From the NCBI GenBank assembly GCA_009760855.2, contig WPIO01000056.1, positions 2,750,001 to 2,814,000 of the forward strand: a DNA stretch of 64,000 nucleotides. The letters run 5' to 3'. The notes beneath the pieces are model-generated. The model had not been told where the DNA came from. It was given only the letters and a program-made list of their open reading frames with translations, and did no database searches. Below are positions 12,086-22,483 of this stretch, in pieces. The translations under genes were made by a program, and so were the position numbers. The DNA comes from Cristatella mucedo. Lineage: Eukaryota > Bryozoa > Phylactolaemata > Cristatellidae. Position 1 is the stretch's first letter. The number at the start of each line of letters is the position of its first letter.

Positions 12086-13420
12086 TAATAATAACGCACT
12101 TGATAAAGCGCCCTCAGAGAACTCAATCTCTCCCTAGGCGCTTTACATTTGCTGCAAAGGGAAGCGCGATTAAATTGCAAGTAATATCATGCTCGATAAA
12201 CATGAATAACATGGTTAGGGGTGACATGCACAGGGTCAGCATGCAAGTGTGGTCAGTGGCAGCATGCACAGTGTCAGCACGCGTAAGCACATGAAGCACG
12301 AATCACATGAAACCACTAAATGCTGTCCTAAATAGGTGTGTTTTTAAGTACTTTTTAAATGTGGTCAAGTCAGGGGATGTTCTGACGCAGGTCGGAAGGG
12401 AGTTTCAGGCTTTGGGAGCATACAAACTAAATGCACGGTCTCCAAAGGATTTGAGGTTTGTACGAGGTATTTGTAGACTGTTGGATTCCGAAAAGCGGGT
12501 AGTACGATGATGACCTGGTGGGGGAGTAGATCTGAGAGATAGGCTGGAGCCAAAAAATGAAGTGACCTAAAAGTGAGCGATAACACCTTGAAGTCAATCC
12601 ATTGCCTCACTGGTAGCCAGTGCAGGTCGGCGAGAAGTGGAGTAATGTGGCATCTGCGACGCTCACGACAGACAAGACTAGCTGCAGAGTTTTGCACCAG
12701 CTGCAATCGCCTGATCGCACATGCTGGTAGGCGAGTATGCAGTGAGTTGCAGAAGTTAAGACGGGATGTCACGAATGCATGGACCAACTTGGACGAGGTA
12801 TCCTTATCTAAGTAAGCCCGAATTTTAGCAATGTTATGTAGCTGAAATTAGGCAGATTTGACTGTTGAGCTGATATGGTCGTCTAACGAGAGGTCGCTTT
12901 GAAATATGACACTTAGATTTTGAGCTGATTCAACAGGAGATACACTGGCAGAGCCAATTTTGAGCGTCAGCCTTTCCAATTTATGAATCATACTAGGTTT
13001 GCCCATAACTAGTAAGTTAGCTTTATCATCTTTAAAAAAATATAATTCATTTATATAGTGCCCCAAGAGAGCTTAATCTCTATTAAGGCGCTTCACATAT
13101 GCCTCGGGGCTCGAGCCCACGACTTCAGTCAGACCTCGGTCGGGGCGAGCACCTTAACCGCTAGACCAAACGAGCTCGGCGTTTAGTTTAAGAAAATTTG
13201 CTGCCATTCATGTGCGGATGTCATCAATACATGCAGCAAGTGAGTTGAGAGAATTCGAGGTGCTCGAAGGCTGGGAGGGATCAAAGCAACGGTACCACTG
13301 AGTGCCATTCGGATAGAAGTGAAAGCATAGATTGTGCTTGGCAATCATATCAGCAAGAGGCAGAGTATAAACCGTGAAAAGAACCGGACCTAGCACGGAG
13401 CCCTGAGGTACCCCATATAC
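12086..13420 (-). mobile_element. LINE family A copy, RT C-terminal part through 3' tail, with nested SINE
   Basis: From the tail inward it has AATAATAATAACGC, the hairpin, the 3'UTR and the ORF end (minus frame 12787-12365 reads FVTSRLNFCNSL, RRLQLVQNSAASLVCRERR). At 13570-13208 the RT motif GVPQGSVLGPVLFTVY and a damaged catalytic box (FHFYPNGTQWY in place of FHFYADDTQLY) are seen. A tRNA-like SINE interrupts it at 13031-13178. The element is 5' truncated near 13420. Confidence 0.85.
13031..13178 (-). mobile_element. SINE-1 (tRNA-derived) nested in LINE A
   Basis: Read on the minus strand it starts with a tRNA-like head (GGTCTAGCGGTTAAGGTGC, then GTCGTGGGCTCGAGCCCC as the B-box region). 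It ends in GAAGCGCCTTAATAGAGATTAAG...GGGGCACTATATAAATG, which resembles the LINE A tail. It splits LINE A between TTTATCATC and GTTTAGTTT. A second copy is at 20801-20947. Confidence 0.75.
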
Positions 13421-13802
13421 GGCAGGATGGGACACCGTAGGAAAAAATCGAAAGGCATTATGTTTATCTAGAACGTATAGGGCTTGGAATAAAATAGTGT
13501 TGCCTAATACTAAAGTTGTAAGTCGAATTAGTGCAGATTGTGACTTAGTGAATCCCGAAACCACCAAAGCTGGAATGAATGCAGGACTTCTTGTTCAGTG
13601 TTGTGCTATGTATACTATTGACATAGTAGACACAAATCTTGGTAAAAAAAAGTCATTCTTCATATTCCAAGTGTTAAGTTTTAGCTGACTATATAAGATA
13701 TTGAAGCAACCAGTTCTTTTAAAGTTAGTTTGAGATAAAAATGTAAATTTAATTAATGTAATCCGTGATGCTTTCATTACAATAAAAGTTTCTAAATAAT
13801 AA
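13421..13802. other. AT-rich spacer
   Basis: No motif or repeat family was recognised in either strand. Confidence 0.4.
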
Positions 13803-13935
13803 AGAATGTTATGTAATGTATCTCCGTCTGTAACTCCACAAAGTCATAAAGACCATGTGGGTGTTACGCAAGAGAGTTTTGTATAGCTCACTCGCGGCCT
13901 AGCGGCTGTCGGTACGCATTCAGTAGCAAAGAGAT
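13803..13935 (-). mobile_element. LINE family B 3' end
   Basis: The reverse complement of the family B tail starts with ATGTAATGTATCTCCGTCTG and continues AACTCCACAAAGTCATAAAG and GAGAGTTTTGTATAGCTCAC. Only the last ~130 bp of the element remain. A short SINE-2-like scrap (AACAGCCTCTTTCGGAAAG) follows near 13962. Confidence 0.75.
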
Positions 13936-13997
13936 GGGAAGTCAAGATTGTCAATACTAGCTAATTTAACAGCCTCTTTCGGAAAGTGACAGGAGAT

Positions 13998-14100
13998 ATC
14001 AATAATAATAATAATGCACTTGGTAAAGCGCCCTCAGAGAACTCAATCTCTTTCTATGCGCTTTACATTTGCTGCAAAGGGAAATGCAATTGAATGGATG
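13998..14100 (-). mobile_element. LINE family A 3' end (tail and hairpin only)
   Basis: (AAT)n, then GCACTTGGTAAAGCGCC, CAGAGAACTCAATCTCTTTC and GCTTTACATTTGCTGC. It is truncated after about 100 bp. Confidence 0.8.
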
Positions 14101-14140
14101 AAATGCAAATTTCTCTCTCTCTCTCTCTATGTGCTGTCGC

Positions 14141-14250
14141 GTTTCTATAGCGCCAGGTCGCTGGTTCGAGTCCAGCAGCCGACAATGCCGCACTACTTAG
14201 GGCAAGAAGGATGAACAAAGGCTGGCGCCTTCCTGCCGCTCTATAGAAAC
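14141..14250. mobile_element. Small 110-bp unit with inverted ends and a tRNA-like T-arm
   Basis: GTTTCTATAG (14141-14150) is repeated inverted as CTATAGAAAC (14241-14250). Inside, GCTGG-TTCGAGT-CCAGC (about 14160-14176) forms a perfect 5-bp stem with a 7-base loop and contains a GGTTCGAGTCC B-box, as in a tRNA T-arm. I see no matching acceptor or D-arm, so this is not a tRNA gene. It could be a decayed SINE or a tiny MITE. Confidence 0.4.
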
Positions 14251-14416
14251 AGCTGTTGAACAACCTAATCTTCTTTACTGTGCTTTAAAACGTTAGCAGA
14301 TGCCCCAGTGAGCTTCTGCCAAATCCAATATCGCCTTAAGTTCAAACAAGCAGCACAAGGGAAAGCGCGACTCTAGAGGCATGGCCACCTACAGAAGAAG
14401 GCCAAGCGGCCTATCG

Positions 14417-15164
14417 AGGGAAAGGAAGGAAAGGAAGGAAAGGAAGGAAAGGAAGGAAAGGAAGGAAAGGAAGGAAAGGAAGGAAAGGAAGGAAAGGAAG
14501 GAAAGGAAGGAAAGGAAGGAAAGGAAGGAAAGGAAGGAAAGGAAGGAAAGGAAGGAAAGGAAGGAAAGGAAGGAAAGGAAGGAAAGGAAGGAAAGGAAGG
14601 AAAGGAAGGAAAGGAAGGAAAGGAAGGAAAGGAAGGAAAGGAAGGAAAGGAAGGAGGGAAGGAAAGGAAGGAAAAGGAAGGAAAGGAAGGAAAAAGGAAG
14701 GAAAGGGAAGGAAAGGAGGAAGGAAGGAAAGGAAGAAGGAGGAAAAGGAAGGAAAGGAAGGGAAGGAAGGAAAGGAAGGAAAGGAAGGAAAGGAAGGAAA
14801 GGGAAGGAAAGGAAGGAAAGGAAGGAAAGGAAGGAAAGGAAGGAAAGGAAGGAAAGGAAGGAAAGGAAGGAAAGGAAGGAAAGGAAAGAAAGGAAGGAAA
14901 GGAAGGAAAGGAAAGGAAGGAAGGAAAGGAAGAAAAGGAAAGGAAGGAAGGAAGGAAGGAAAGGAAAGGAAGAAAGGAAAGGAAAGAAAAAGGAAAGGAA
15001 AGGAAAAGAACGAAAGGAAGGAAAGGAAGGAAAGGAAAGAAAAGAAGGAAAGGAAAAGAAAGGAAGGAAAGGAAGGAAAGGAAGGAAAGGAAGGAAAGGA
15101 AGGAAAGGAAGGAAAGGAAGGAAAGGAAGGAAAGGAAGGAAAGGAAGGAAAGGAAGGAAAGGGA
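14417..15164. repeat. Polypurine minisatellite, AAAGGAAGG unit
   Basis: About 750 bp with no pyrimidine on the plus strand except an isolated C near 15010. The basic unit is 9 bp (AAAGGAAGG), regular to about 14650, irregular in the middle, and regular again from about 15060. Because 9 is a multiple of three, long open frames of E/R/K or, on the other strand, F/L/P appear; these are artefacts. Confidence 0.97.
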
Positions 15165-15334
15165 GTACGAGTATCCTTCTCAGAGGGCACCCGTTTGTCG
15201 GTTTTCGGACCCACGCTGCTGAAGCACTTCAATCTCCATTCACTGAATCAAGTTTCGTCCCTTGCCGGTGCTCTGCAGTCTAAATCGGATCTGATTTGCC
15301 TTTTTAGTCGCAAATTGAACTCTCCTTTCGAATA
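15165..15334. other. Flank of the polypurine tract
   Basis: No gene or repeat recognised. Confidence 0.3.
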
Positions 15335-15442
15335 AGGGCGTAGCCAGGCATTCTTTAAGGGGCCAAGCCTTCGCAGCCATCTGGGGAAGGACCGAGCTCT
15401 AGACCGCGCCAGCGGCCAGTCGTACGCGGCTCACTACGCCCC
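15335..15442. mobile_element. Possible small MITE with GGGGCGTAG-type ends
   Basis: GGGCGTAGCCAGGC at 15336 faces GCGGCTCACTACGCCCC ending at 15442, giving imperfect inverted ends. There is no coding capacity and no clear target duplication. Confidence 0.35.
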
Positions 15443-16365
15443 AAAAGGAGGCGTGGTGGATTCTGAGGAGGGCTGCATCTAGGCAGCTGCCTTGCTGCCT
15501 CGCTCTGGTTTCCCTATGACAGGTGCGCTTCAACGTCAGTTTGCTGAAATGGCGATTGAAATGGTGATTAATTTTGAATAGAAGGTTCTAGATTGTAGAT
15601 CGTCCACAGCTCTTGCGAAGCACTACAATCCGTCCTCCTCGTGGCCATCTTTTCTCGGGCTGCCATCCAGCCAACCTCCTTGCGTGGCTGCTTCCGTGCT
15701 GACCTCTGACCCCGCTGTACGTATTCGGCCATACTTCTCATTTTCGCTCAGCTGCGTGAGATGAAAACTGCTTTATACCGTATGCTCACCTAAAGCCCCG
15801 CGGCTTTGAGTTTGCCATACGAAACCCAGCAGTAAAACCCGTGTCTTGGCGAGTTTGTGGAGATGCAGACGGAGATGCATACATGAATAGATACAAGGCT
15901 AGTCGATTCTTTAAATAAGGTGTTCATTGTACTGCTCATTGGAGCGTAATTGAGCTTTGTGGCACTATACACATACTGTTTTACATGTACATGCTACTGT
16001 ATAGCACCCTAGCTGACTTGCCTTTTTTCCTGTGTGAGTCAGTTCAATTGTGTCAATGCCTTCATCGTTGCTTGTCCAAGTATGACGCTTGCATCCTTGT
16101 GCGTGCCTGCTTACGCCATTCTCTCTTCTTTCATATGGTTATTGCTTTTCTAGCAGCTCGAAGAAATGCGAAGCACCCAAACACAGACTTAGTTCTCCTG
16201 GAGCGCTATAAAATATATTTATTACAAATCCTATAACTATTATCACTATATTAGAAATTGGCGAGTATCCCGACTTGACCATGACGCAAAAACTTCATCT
16301 AAAGAAAGGAGCTTAAAGAATAGCGGTATATCTATGTTCTGTGCAGACGCAGGATGAGTCTTGGA
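15443..16365. other. Spacer, no gene recognised
   Basis: It contains a scrap resembling the LINE B tail near 15855-15885 (GTTTGTGGAGATGCAGACGG). Small ORFs on either strand have no motif. Confidence 0.4.
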
Positions 16366-17278
16366 TAAATGATGATAAAAAAAACTTACTAGCTTTAGGA
16401 AAACCAACGCGATTCAGATATTGGAAAGCTTAACGCTCCCAATTGACTCTGCTACAATATCCCCTGTTAAATCTGCACGAAACCTTGGTGGCATATTCCA
16501 AAGTGACATTTCATTCAACGACCACATCAGCTCCACAGTCAAGTCTGCCTACTGTCAGCTACTTAACATTGCTAAAATTCGAGCTTGTCTAGATAGGGAT
16601 ACGACATCTAAATTTGTCCATGCATTTGTAACATCCTGTCTCAACTTCAGTAACTCACTTCTTGCCGTTCTACCGGCCTGTGCAATCAGGCGCTTACTGC
16701 TGGTGCAAAAATTTGCACCTTGGCTTACCTGTCATGAGCGTCACAGTTGCCATGACACACAACTTATCAACGACATGCACTGGGTTTCAGTCAAGAAACA
16801 CATCGACTTCAAGGTTCTGTCACTCACTTTTATGTCCCTCCATTCTTTGGCTCCAGCCTACCTATCAGATCTACTACCCCAACAAGCTAAGCATAGTACC
16901 ACCTGGTTTTCGGAATCTGATAGTTTACAAATACCTCGTACGAACTGCAAATCTTTTGGAGACCGTTCCTTTAGTTGGTATGCTCCGAAAGCCTGGAACT
17001 CACTTCCAAATTACTTCAAGACATCCCGTGACTTGACGACATTTAAAAATTACTGAAAACGCAACTATTTAGGACAGCATTTAGTGGGTCCCTATGATTC
17101 GTCCTTTATCTACTTATGCGTGCTGACACTGTGCATGCTGCCACTAACCATACTTGCATGTTGACCCTGTGCATGTTATAAACCATTCGATCACGCTTCC
17201 TTTGCACCAAATGTTAAGTGCCTAGAAAGAGATCGAGTTCTCTGAGGGTTCTATATAAAATATGTAGGTATTATTATT
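16366..17278 (+). mobile_element. LINE family A 3' half, C-terminal ORF and 3' tail
   Basis: The plus-strand frame 16421-17056 is the region after the RT core (SARNLGGIFQSDISF, DHISSTVKSAY, IRACLDRDTTSKFVHAFVTS, DFKVLSLTF). Then come the 3'UTR and a diverged hairpin (CTAGAAAGAGATCGAGTTCT) and a short TATTATTATT tail. The element is 5' truncated. Confidence 0.88.
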
Positions 17279-17439
17279 CTAAGCCACTTTGATCTGATGG
17301 CTTTCCAGTTTCCGAGTGAGTACAGACTTGCTCGTGAATATTAGGTTGGTATTTTCATTGATCAATTTACGATGTTGCCCGTCATTCAAGTGCAAGAATG
17401 AGCAGTTTTAGCTGCTACGGAATTGATAACATTAGACAC

Positions 17440-17990
17440 TAGAATGTTTTAAAAATGAAAGTACATCATTTTCACTCGAATGAAAGGTTAAATCGTGCTT
17501 TTTAATGAAATCGGCTAGAGGCAGACTGCAGAGTGTGGATGGAAGTGGCCCGAGAACGGAGACCCGAGGGGCTCCCTATATGTATATCCCTGTAAAAGCT
17601 TACCGGATGATCCGTCGCCATTCGTATCTATGCTCTAAGCTAGCCCACTAATGGCTGGGGCTTAGTGAGATAGTACTTGACCTCTGCAGTACCGTGGCGA
17701 CGATGCTGATAAGTGACCAAGATGGATAAATGGTGATCAATCGTGATCAACGCTCGAGAGATCTAGAAGAAGTAGCAGAGACTCGACCAAAGCCATTCCT
17801 TGAAACGTTCTTGTTTCAAACGTAGTAGAATAGCCATTAGACTGAACATGCATGGAATGACAGGAATTTAATTGTTAGATAATTGCATTGATAGTAGCTG
17901 CTCTGCTAGCACCGAGTGTTAGAGAGTGTCTTTGATAAAAGCGTTAGGAGAGAGACCGGGTAGAAGATTATTAAAGTTCACCCGGCCCAG
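17440..17990 (-). mobile_element. Decayed L2-type LINE fragment
   Basis: The minus strand around 17570-17440 translates to GAPRVSVLGPLPSTLCSLPL followed by ADFIKKHDLTFH. This is recognisable as the GVPQGSVLGP...LPLADxIxKHxLxFHF block with several substitutions. Beyond about 17700 only weak similarity remains. It belongs to neither the young A nor the young B copies. Confidence 0.6.
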
Positions 17991-18183
17991 TGTTGACTTA
18001 ATCATGTGTGGCTCAGGCTAAAGCCTCTTTGAGGGACGCCGGAGTTGAGTCGGAGACTGATGTTTAAGTTTACTTCTTACCCGCTACCTTCGGGCTGTTA
18101 TCTTCGCTGCGACTGCACACGAGCACTCCTCGGATATGCTATTCAAGCCAGGACCTGCTTAGCGTAAAGTGTGATGTCGCCAT

Positions 18184-18372
18184 TAAATAAATAAATAATA
18201 GCTGATTTGACAGCCTCTTTTATACAGCGACAGAAGAGCCTGTATGCCTATAACCACCGCTTGAAGCGGCGATGAAGAATGAAGAAACCAACTGCAGGTT
18301 TCGAACTAACGATCTTGGGACTGAGGTCATGAAAAGCAACCGCGTTACCTGGTGTGCCATCACGGCTCACTA
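18184..18372 (-). mobile_element. SINE-2 (tRNA-derived)
   Basis: On the minus strand the head GTGAGCCGTGATGGCACACC is followed by a decayed B-box region (TTAGTTCGAAACC). The body word GAGGCTGTCAAATCAGC and an ATTTATTTATTTA tail follow. Other copies lie at 53430-53620 and 62315-62480. Confidence 0.75.
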
Positions 18373-18414
18373 CCTACCATGGGTGGGCCTTCGTTGTCGG
18401 GTCAGTATGAACCT

Positions 18415-18478
18415 CCCAGCATCATGTGTTTGCCCTATCAACCATACCCAGCATCATGTGTTTGCCCTATCTACCACT
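18415..18478. repeat. 32-bp tandem duplication
   Basis: CCCAGCATCATGTGTTTGCC is repeated at 18415 and 18447, with a unit of 32 bp and two copies. Confidence 0.85.
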
Positions 18479-19512
18479 CGGCTGTCAAATCTATGAACCG
18501 CAAGTTTAAGGTGCAATTTAGAACTCGTTGCTGCAGCAGCTCACGTGCCGAACCTCGACACGAAGCGAATAGGTCGTACGTAGGCCTTTACTAAGGTTCC
18601 CGTCTATACCGCCGTGACTGTCGCCCGGGCTGTATGCCGACTAGCTGGTAGGCCATTAGTCGTGCGTCGAGCAGTTACTACTTCGATTGAGAGCTTAAAC
18701 AGCTAGTAAATGAACCATCTGCACGGACAAGCAATCACACTCAGCCGACAGATGCTAAGCACACTCGCCGCAGCTTCACTACTTAGAGTCGGCCGTTCGC
18801 CGGCATTGGACAGCCTCTTAAATCCCATCTGCTAAGCGTCCGCTCACTAAACACCACGGGCTTACTTATCCGTGATCAGGTTGTCCAGGAGAAGCTACAT
18901 GCATTTCTTCTGACTGACACGCGGATGACGCCCTGCTCTGATATTTGCATTTTTGAGACTACCGTACCCGGGCTCTCATTCGCTTCAGTTCATGCCGTCT
19001 GACAAGGTGGATGGCGGGATGGCTGTCGTTGTTCGTGAATCATCCGGCGATATTAGACCTGCGGCTTTCGCATTGGCCATAATTTGAATCGGTTGCATTC
19101 AGATTCTCATCAAAGACCACGCCTCTGACTGCTGAGATCCACCGGCCTCCTTCTGGCTGTCGAAACTTGTTCGCGGAGGAGTTTTTGGAGTTCTTCACTA
19201 AAACATTTGTGTGTGACGGGCCATTACTTCATGTTGACACACCTGGCCGAAGTCAGGTCGGCTCATTTCTTGACTGTCTTGAGAAGGTTGGTTTGGTCCA
19301 ACACATTAATAAAACCACGCTCACCGGTGGCCATTTCCTGGATCCTGTTATCACTTAGGATGTCTGCTCGCCCCAATGGCCTTGTTGTATTCCCACTGAA
19401 CATTTCGGATTACTGCTTCAGGCTCGTTTACTTTTCCTATTTTCCGCTTATGTACAGGCTAATGGCGAGTTTTTCAAGCAAAGCAACTTAAATAGCATGG
19501 ACCCCAATAGAC

Positions 19513-19880
19513 TTTTAATAGTAATAATAATAATACACTTGATAAAGTGCCTTTAGAGAACTCAAAGCTTTTTTCTAGGCGCTTTACATTTGCTGCAAAG
19601 GAAATACGATCGAATGATTAGTGGTAGCATTCTAAATGTGAACAAGCATAACGTGGTAAGGGGTGACATGCACAGGGTCAGCATGCAAGTACGGTTAGTG
19701 ACAGCATGCACAGTGTCAGCACGCACAAACACAAAAAGGTAAAATCACAGGGACCCACTAAATTCTGCGATAAATAGGTGCGTTTTTAGTTTCTTTTTAA
19801 ATGTGGTCAAGTCAGGGGATGTCGTGACGCAAGTCAGTAGTGAGTTCCAGGCTTAGGGAGCGTACAAACTAAAGGCACAA
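19513..19880 (-). mobile_element. LINE family A 3' end nested in LINE B
   Basis: (AAT)n, then CACTTGATAAAGTGCC, a diverged hairpin, GGTAAGGGGTGACATGCACA and GACCCACTAAATTCTG, up to about TACAAACTAAAGGCAC. The family B reading resumes immediately after it. Confidence 0.82.
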
Positions 19881-20800
19881 ATATTTATTCGATGCAGGTA
19901 GTCGTGATCTTCATCCAGACGAGGCCGACAGCCTCGATAGCTTCACTGATGCAGTGAGCGTGAAACTTAAGTGTGCCCTTGAAGAGCAAGCTCCCAGGCA
20001 TTCTTTCCGTGTGCAGGCAGAGTCTCGAAGATTCTTTTCCATTTACCAGAATCTTCAAAAGATGTGCCGTATTAAGCACAGACATAAATGCAGCTTAAAG
20101 AAGTCTAGGCCTAATGACGATCTTAAGCCGATTGTAAGGAATTTCTTCGAGATTAGTTACTCCCGGAAGCTTAGTAAAAGTTATGAGGCTTCACTTTTCG
20201 TTCGAAGACTGAAGTCCTGCCAGTCAGACACAAAACGGATTTATAAGACTGTGAAAAATTACCTTGCCAACTGTGAGAGGTCTCAATATCTAGATATTAA
20301 TAGCTCAGCCGATAATTTGACAGCCTTCTTCATAGAAAAAATTGCACACATTTGTGCCTCCATAAAGCCCCAACCGACTAAAGCAATTTCTGTGTCGCAA
20401 CCTGAGCTAAGAGATTATGAAGTGGCTACCTCTATACAGTCTAGTTAAAATAGCTCGTCTTCCGAAGACAAAATATACCATTCCCTCCCTGTATTATACG
20501 TTGACAGAGGACCTTAGTCCAGCCATAACTAAGATTTGTAATGATTCTCTGGATATCGATAGTTGTTTCCAAGTCCTTCAAATCGGCAGTAATTCGATCG
20601 ATACTTAAAATCCCGGATTGAATTCAGACTTCTTAGCAAACTATCGCCCGGTCTTCATTCTTCTTTTTTCTTTAAGAATGATGAAAAGATTGTCGCCAAG
20701 CACTTTATTGCACGCATTGAAAAAGTGATTTGTCAGAAATATCTTAGTCGGGATTCAAGTGACAGCACTCCACTGAAACTGCTCTTCTCCGTGTAGCAAC

Positions 20801-20947
20801 GGGCTGGTTTGGCCTAGTGGTCAAGGTTCTCGCCCCGATCAAGGTCTGGCCAAAGTCGTGGGCTCGAGCCCCGTGGCATATGTGAAGCGCCTGAATAGAG
20901 ATTGAATTCTCGTAGGGCGCTATACAAATGAATTCAATTTAATTACA
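20801..20947 (+). mobile_element. SINE-1 (tRNA-derived) nested in LINE B
   Basis: The tRNA-like head has an A-box TGGCCTAGTGG and a B-box region GTGGGCTCGAGCCCC. The body ends in GAAGCGCCTGAATAGAGATT...GTAGGGCGCTATACAAATG, close to the LINE A terminal hairpin. Flanks (GTAGCAAC before, TTTAACAAC after) join to give the LINE B frame, with a possible TA(G/A)CAAC target duplication. Confidence 0.8.
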
Positions 20948-22483
20948 TTTAACAACGGACAATCTATGAAGCAACGATGACAGAAGCGTCTCTGGCCGAG
21001 CCCTGCTAGATCTATCAGCTGTGTTTAACACTATTGAGCACGATATCCGACTTGAAAGATTGAGAACAAGGATCGATGTGGCAGGCGACGAACTGGCACG
21101 GTTCAAATCGTACTTATCCTACCGCTTTCAACCGCGTCGTTTGGGAAAAGTCTCTTTCATCAGCCCGCTCACCTGTGAAGCAAGGGTCCGTCCACGGTTC
21201 TTTGGTGTTCTCTATTTATACTATACCTCTAGGAAAGTTGATTCAGGCCCCGTGATAGCCCAAGAGGTAGGTTTAAGCTCGCTCTTTACAACCAAGGTCA
21301 CGGGTCCCAATCTTGCAGTGGGCAATCTTGTGGTGCCAACTGCAAGTGCTAGTAATAGCTATTAAGGCATTTCTGCCACTATAGAAATGATACTGTTAAG
21401 CTAGAAAGTGGAATCTGCTAACGGTTCTATGCTGAATATACTCAGCTGTAGTTACTATTTAAACCGTCAGAACATGCTGCAGCTACTGATCAAATGAATG
21501 CACGCCGCCTTGCATTCACTCGATAATTAGTGTCGGCCGATTTCCTCATACTAAAAGACGATAAAACAGAACTACTACTCACAGGAAATCCTAAGCATGC
21601 GGCTGAAACAAACAATTTGCTGTTCTAATAGGTGATACTGGTGTGAGACCGTCGTCACCATGCGCTCGAAATTTAATCGTCGTCTTTGAAAATTGCCTAA
21701 ATTTTGAAATCTTCGTTAGAAAAACCGACTCCGCAGCTAGCCATCACGTCCGATCCCTATATAAGATTAGGGAATTTCTTCCACGGTCGCTTGCAAAATA
21801 TTCAACTAGCTCCATGGTTCTGTCTAGGATAGACCGCTGCAATCATGTGTTATCTGGGCTACAGCAAGAAAGCCAGTAGGGCGATATGGCCAGACGGTGA
21901 TCAATAATACCCGATTGATTCGCGCCCGCAGGTCCTGTATAGACAATAAATTAGCTGTTCCATTCCTCCGCTTAAAGACCGTTGGCGACAGAAGCTTTGG
22001 CTCTGCAGGTCCTAGACTGTGGAGCTTGCTTCCACAGTTCTTACGAAACGACAACTAATCTCCTGCTGCCGACTATGGCTCATCCTTTTCAGCGGTCCTG
22101 AGCTGCTACTTCCATGCTACTCGCTACCTCGACTGCTCTCCTGACTCTGCTTTGCTTCCCACTTTCTCTTTGTTGCGTGAGGCGAAGTCTGTTGGCTACT
22201 GAATGCGTACGGAAAGCCGCTTAGGCTGTGAGTGCGCTATACAAAACTCTGCTGCGTAATACCCACGTAGTCTTTAGGGCTTTGTGGAGTTACAGACGGA
22301 GATACATTACATTACATTGTCGCGAATTAACATACACGGTTTCGTGAGTGAACTAAAATAGTTTATTTAGCTTAAGGGTCTTTTACTTTTTTTAAATGCA
22401 CAAAAATAGTATGGCATAGCTCAAAGAAGTCTCTTCGCTATTTCAGTGCTTCGTGACCCCCCCCCCGTGTATTGAGCCCTTTC

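Larger units (their letters stand above)
18850..22330 (+). mobile_element. LINE family B copy, endonuclease through 3' tail, with two nested insertions
   Basis: The order of landmarks fits one element. First comes an APE-type endonuclease part at 19160-19360 (frame with FVCDGPLLHVDTPGRSQVG and GGHFLDPVIT, cf. GDFNFHVDxP and AGHTLDLVIT in L2 proteins). Then a linker at 19954-20448, then decayed RT at 20630-21600 (FNTIEHDIRLERLRTRI, and a damaged YADDT region near 21430). Then comes the ORF end at 21640-21880. Finally the family B 3' end (CAGGTCCTGTATAGACAATA...GTGGAGTTACAGACGGAGA) with (ATTAC)n. Stops and frameshifts are frequent. A LINE A tail (19513-19880) and a SINE-1 (20801-20947) split it. 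Confidence 0.75.

Noticed and set aside
14381-15283. Long ORFs on both strands over the purine repeat (E/R/K or F/L/P)
   Set aside because: The 9-bp unit is a multiple of three and contains no stop, so open frames follow automatically; no motif exists.
20801-20880. A functional tRNA gene
   Set aside because: A-box and B-box are present but no full cloverleaf pairs, and the unit continues into a LINE-like tail and is repeated, so it is a SINE head.
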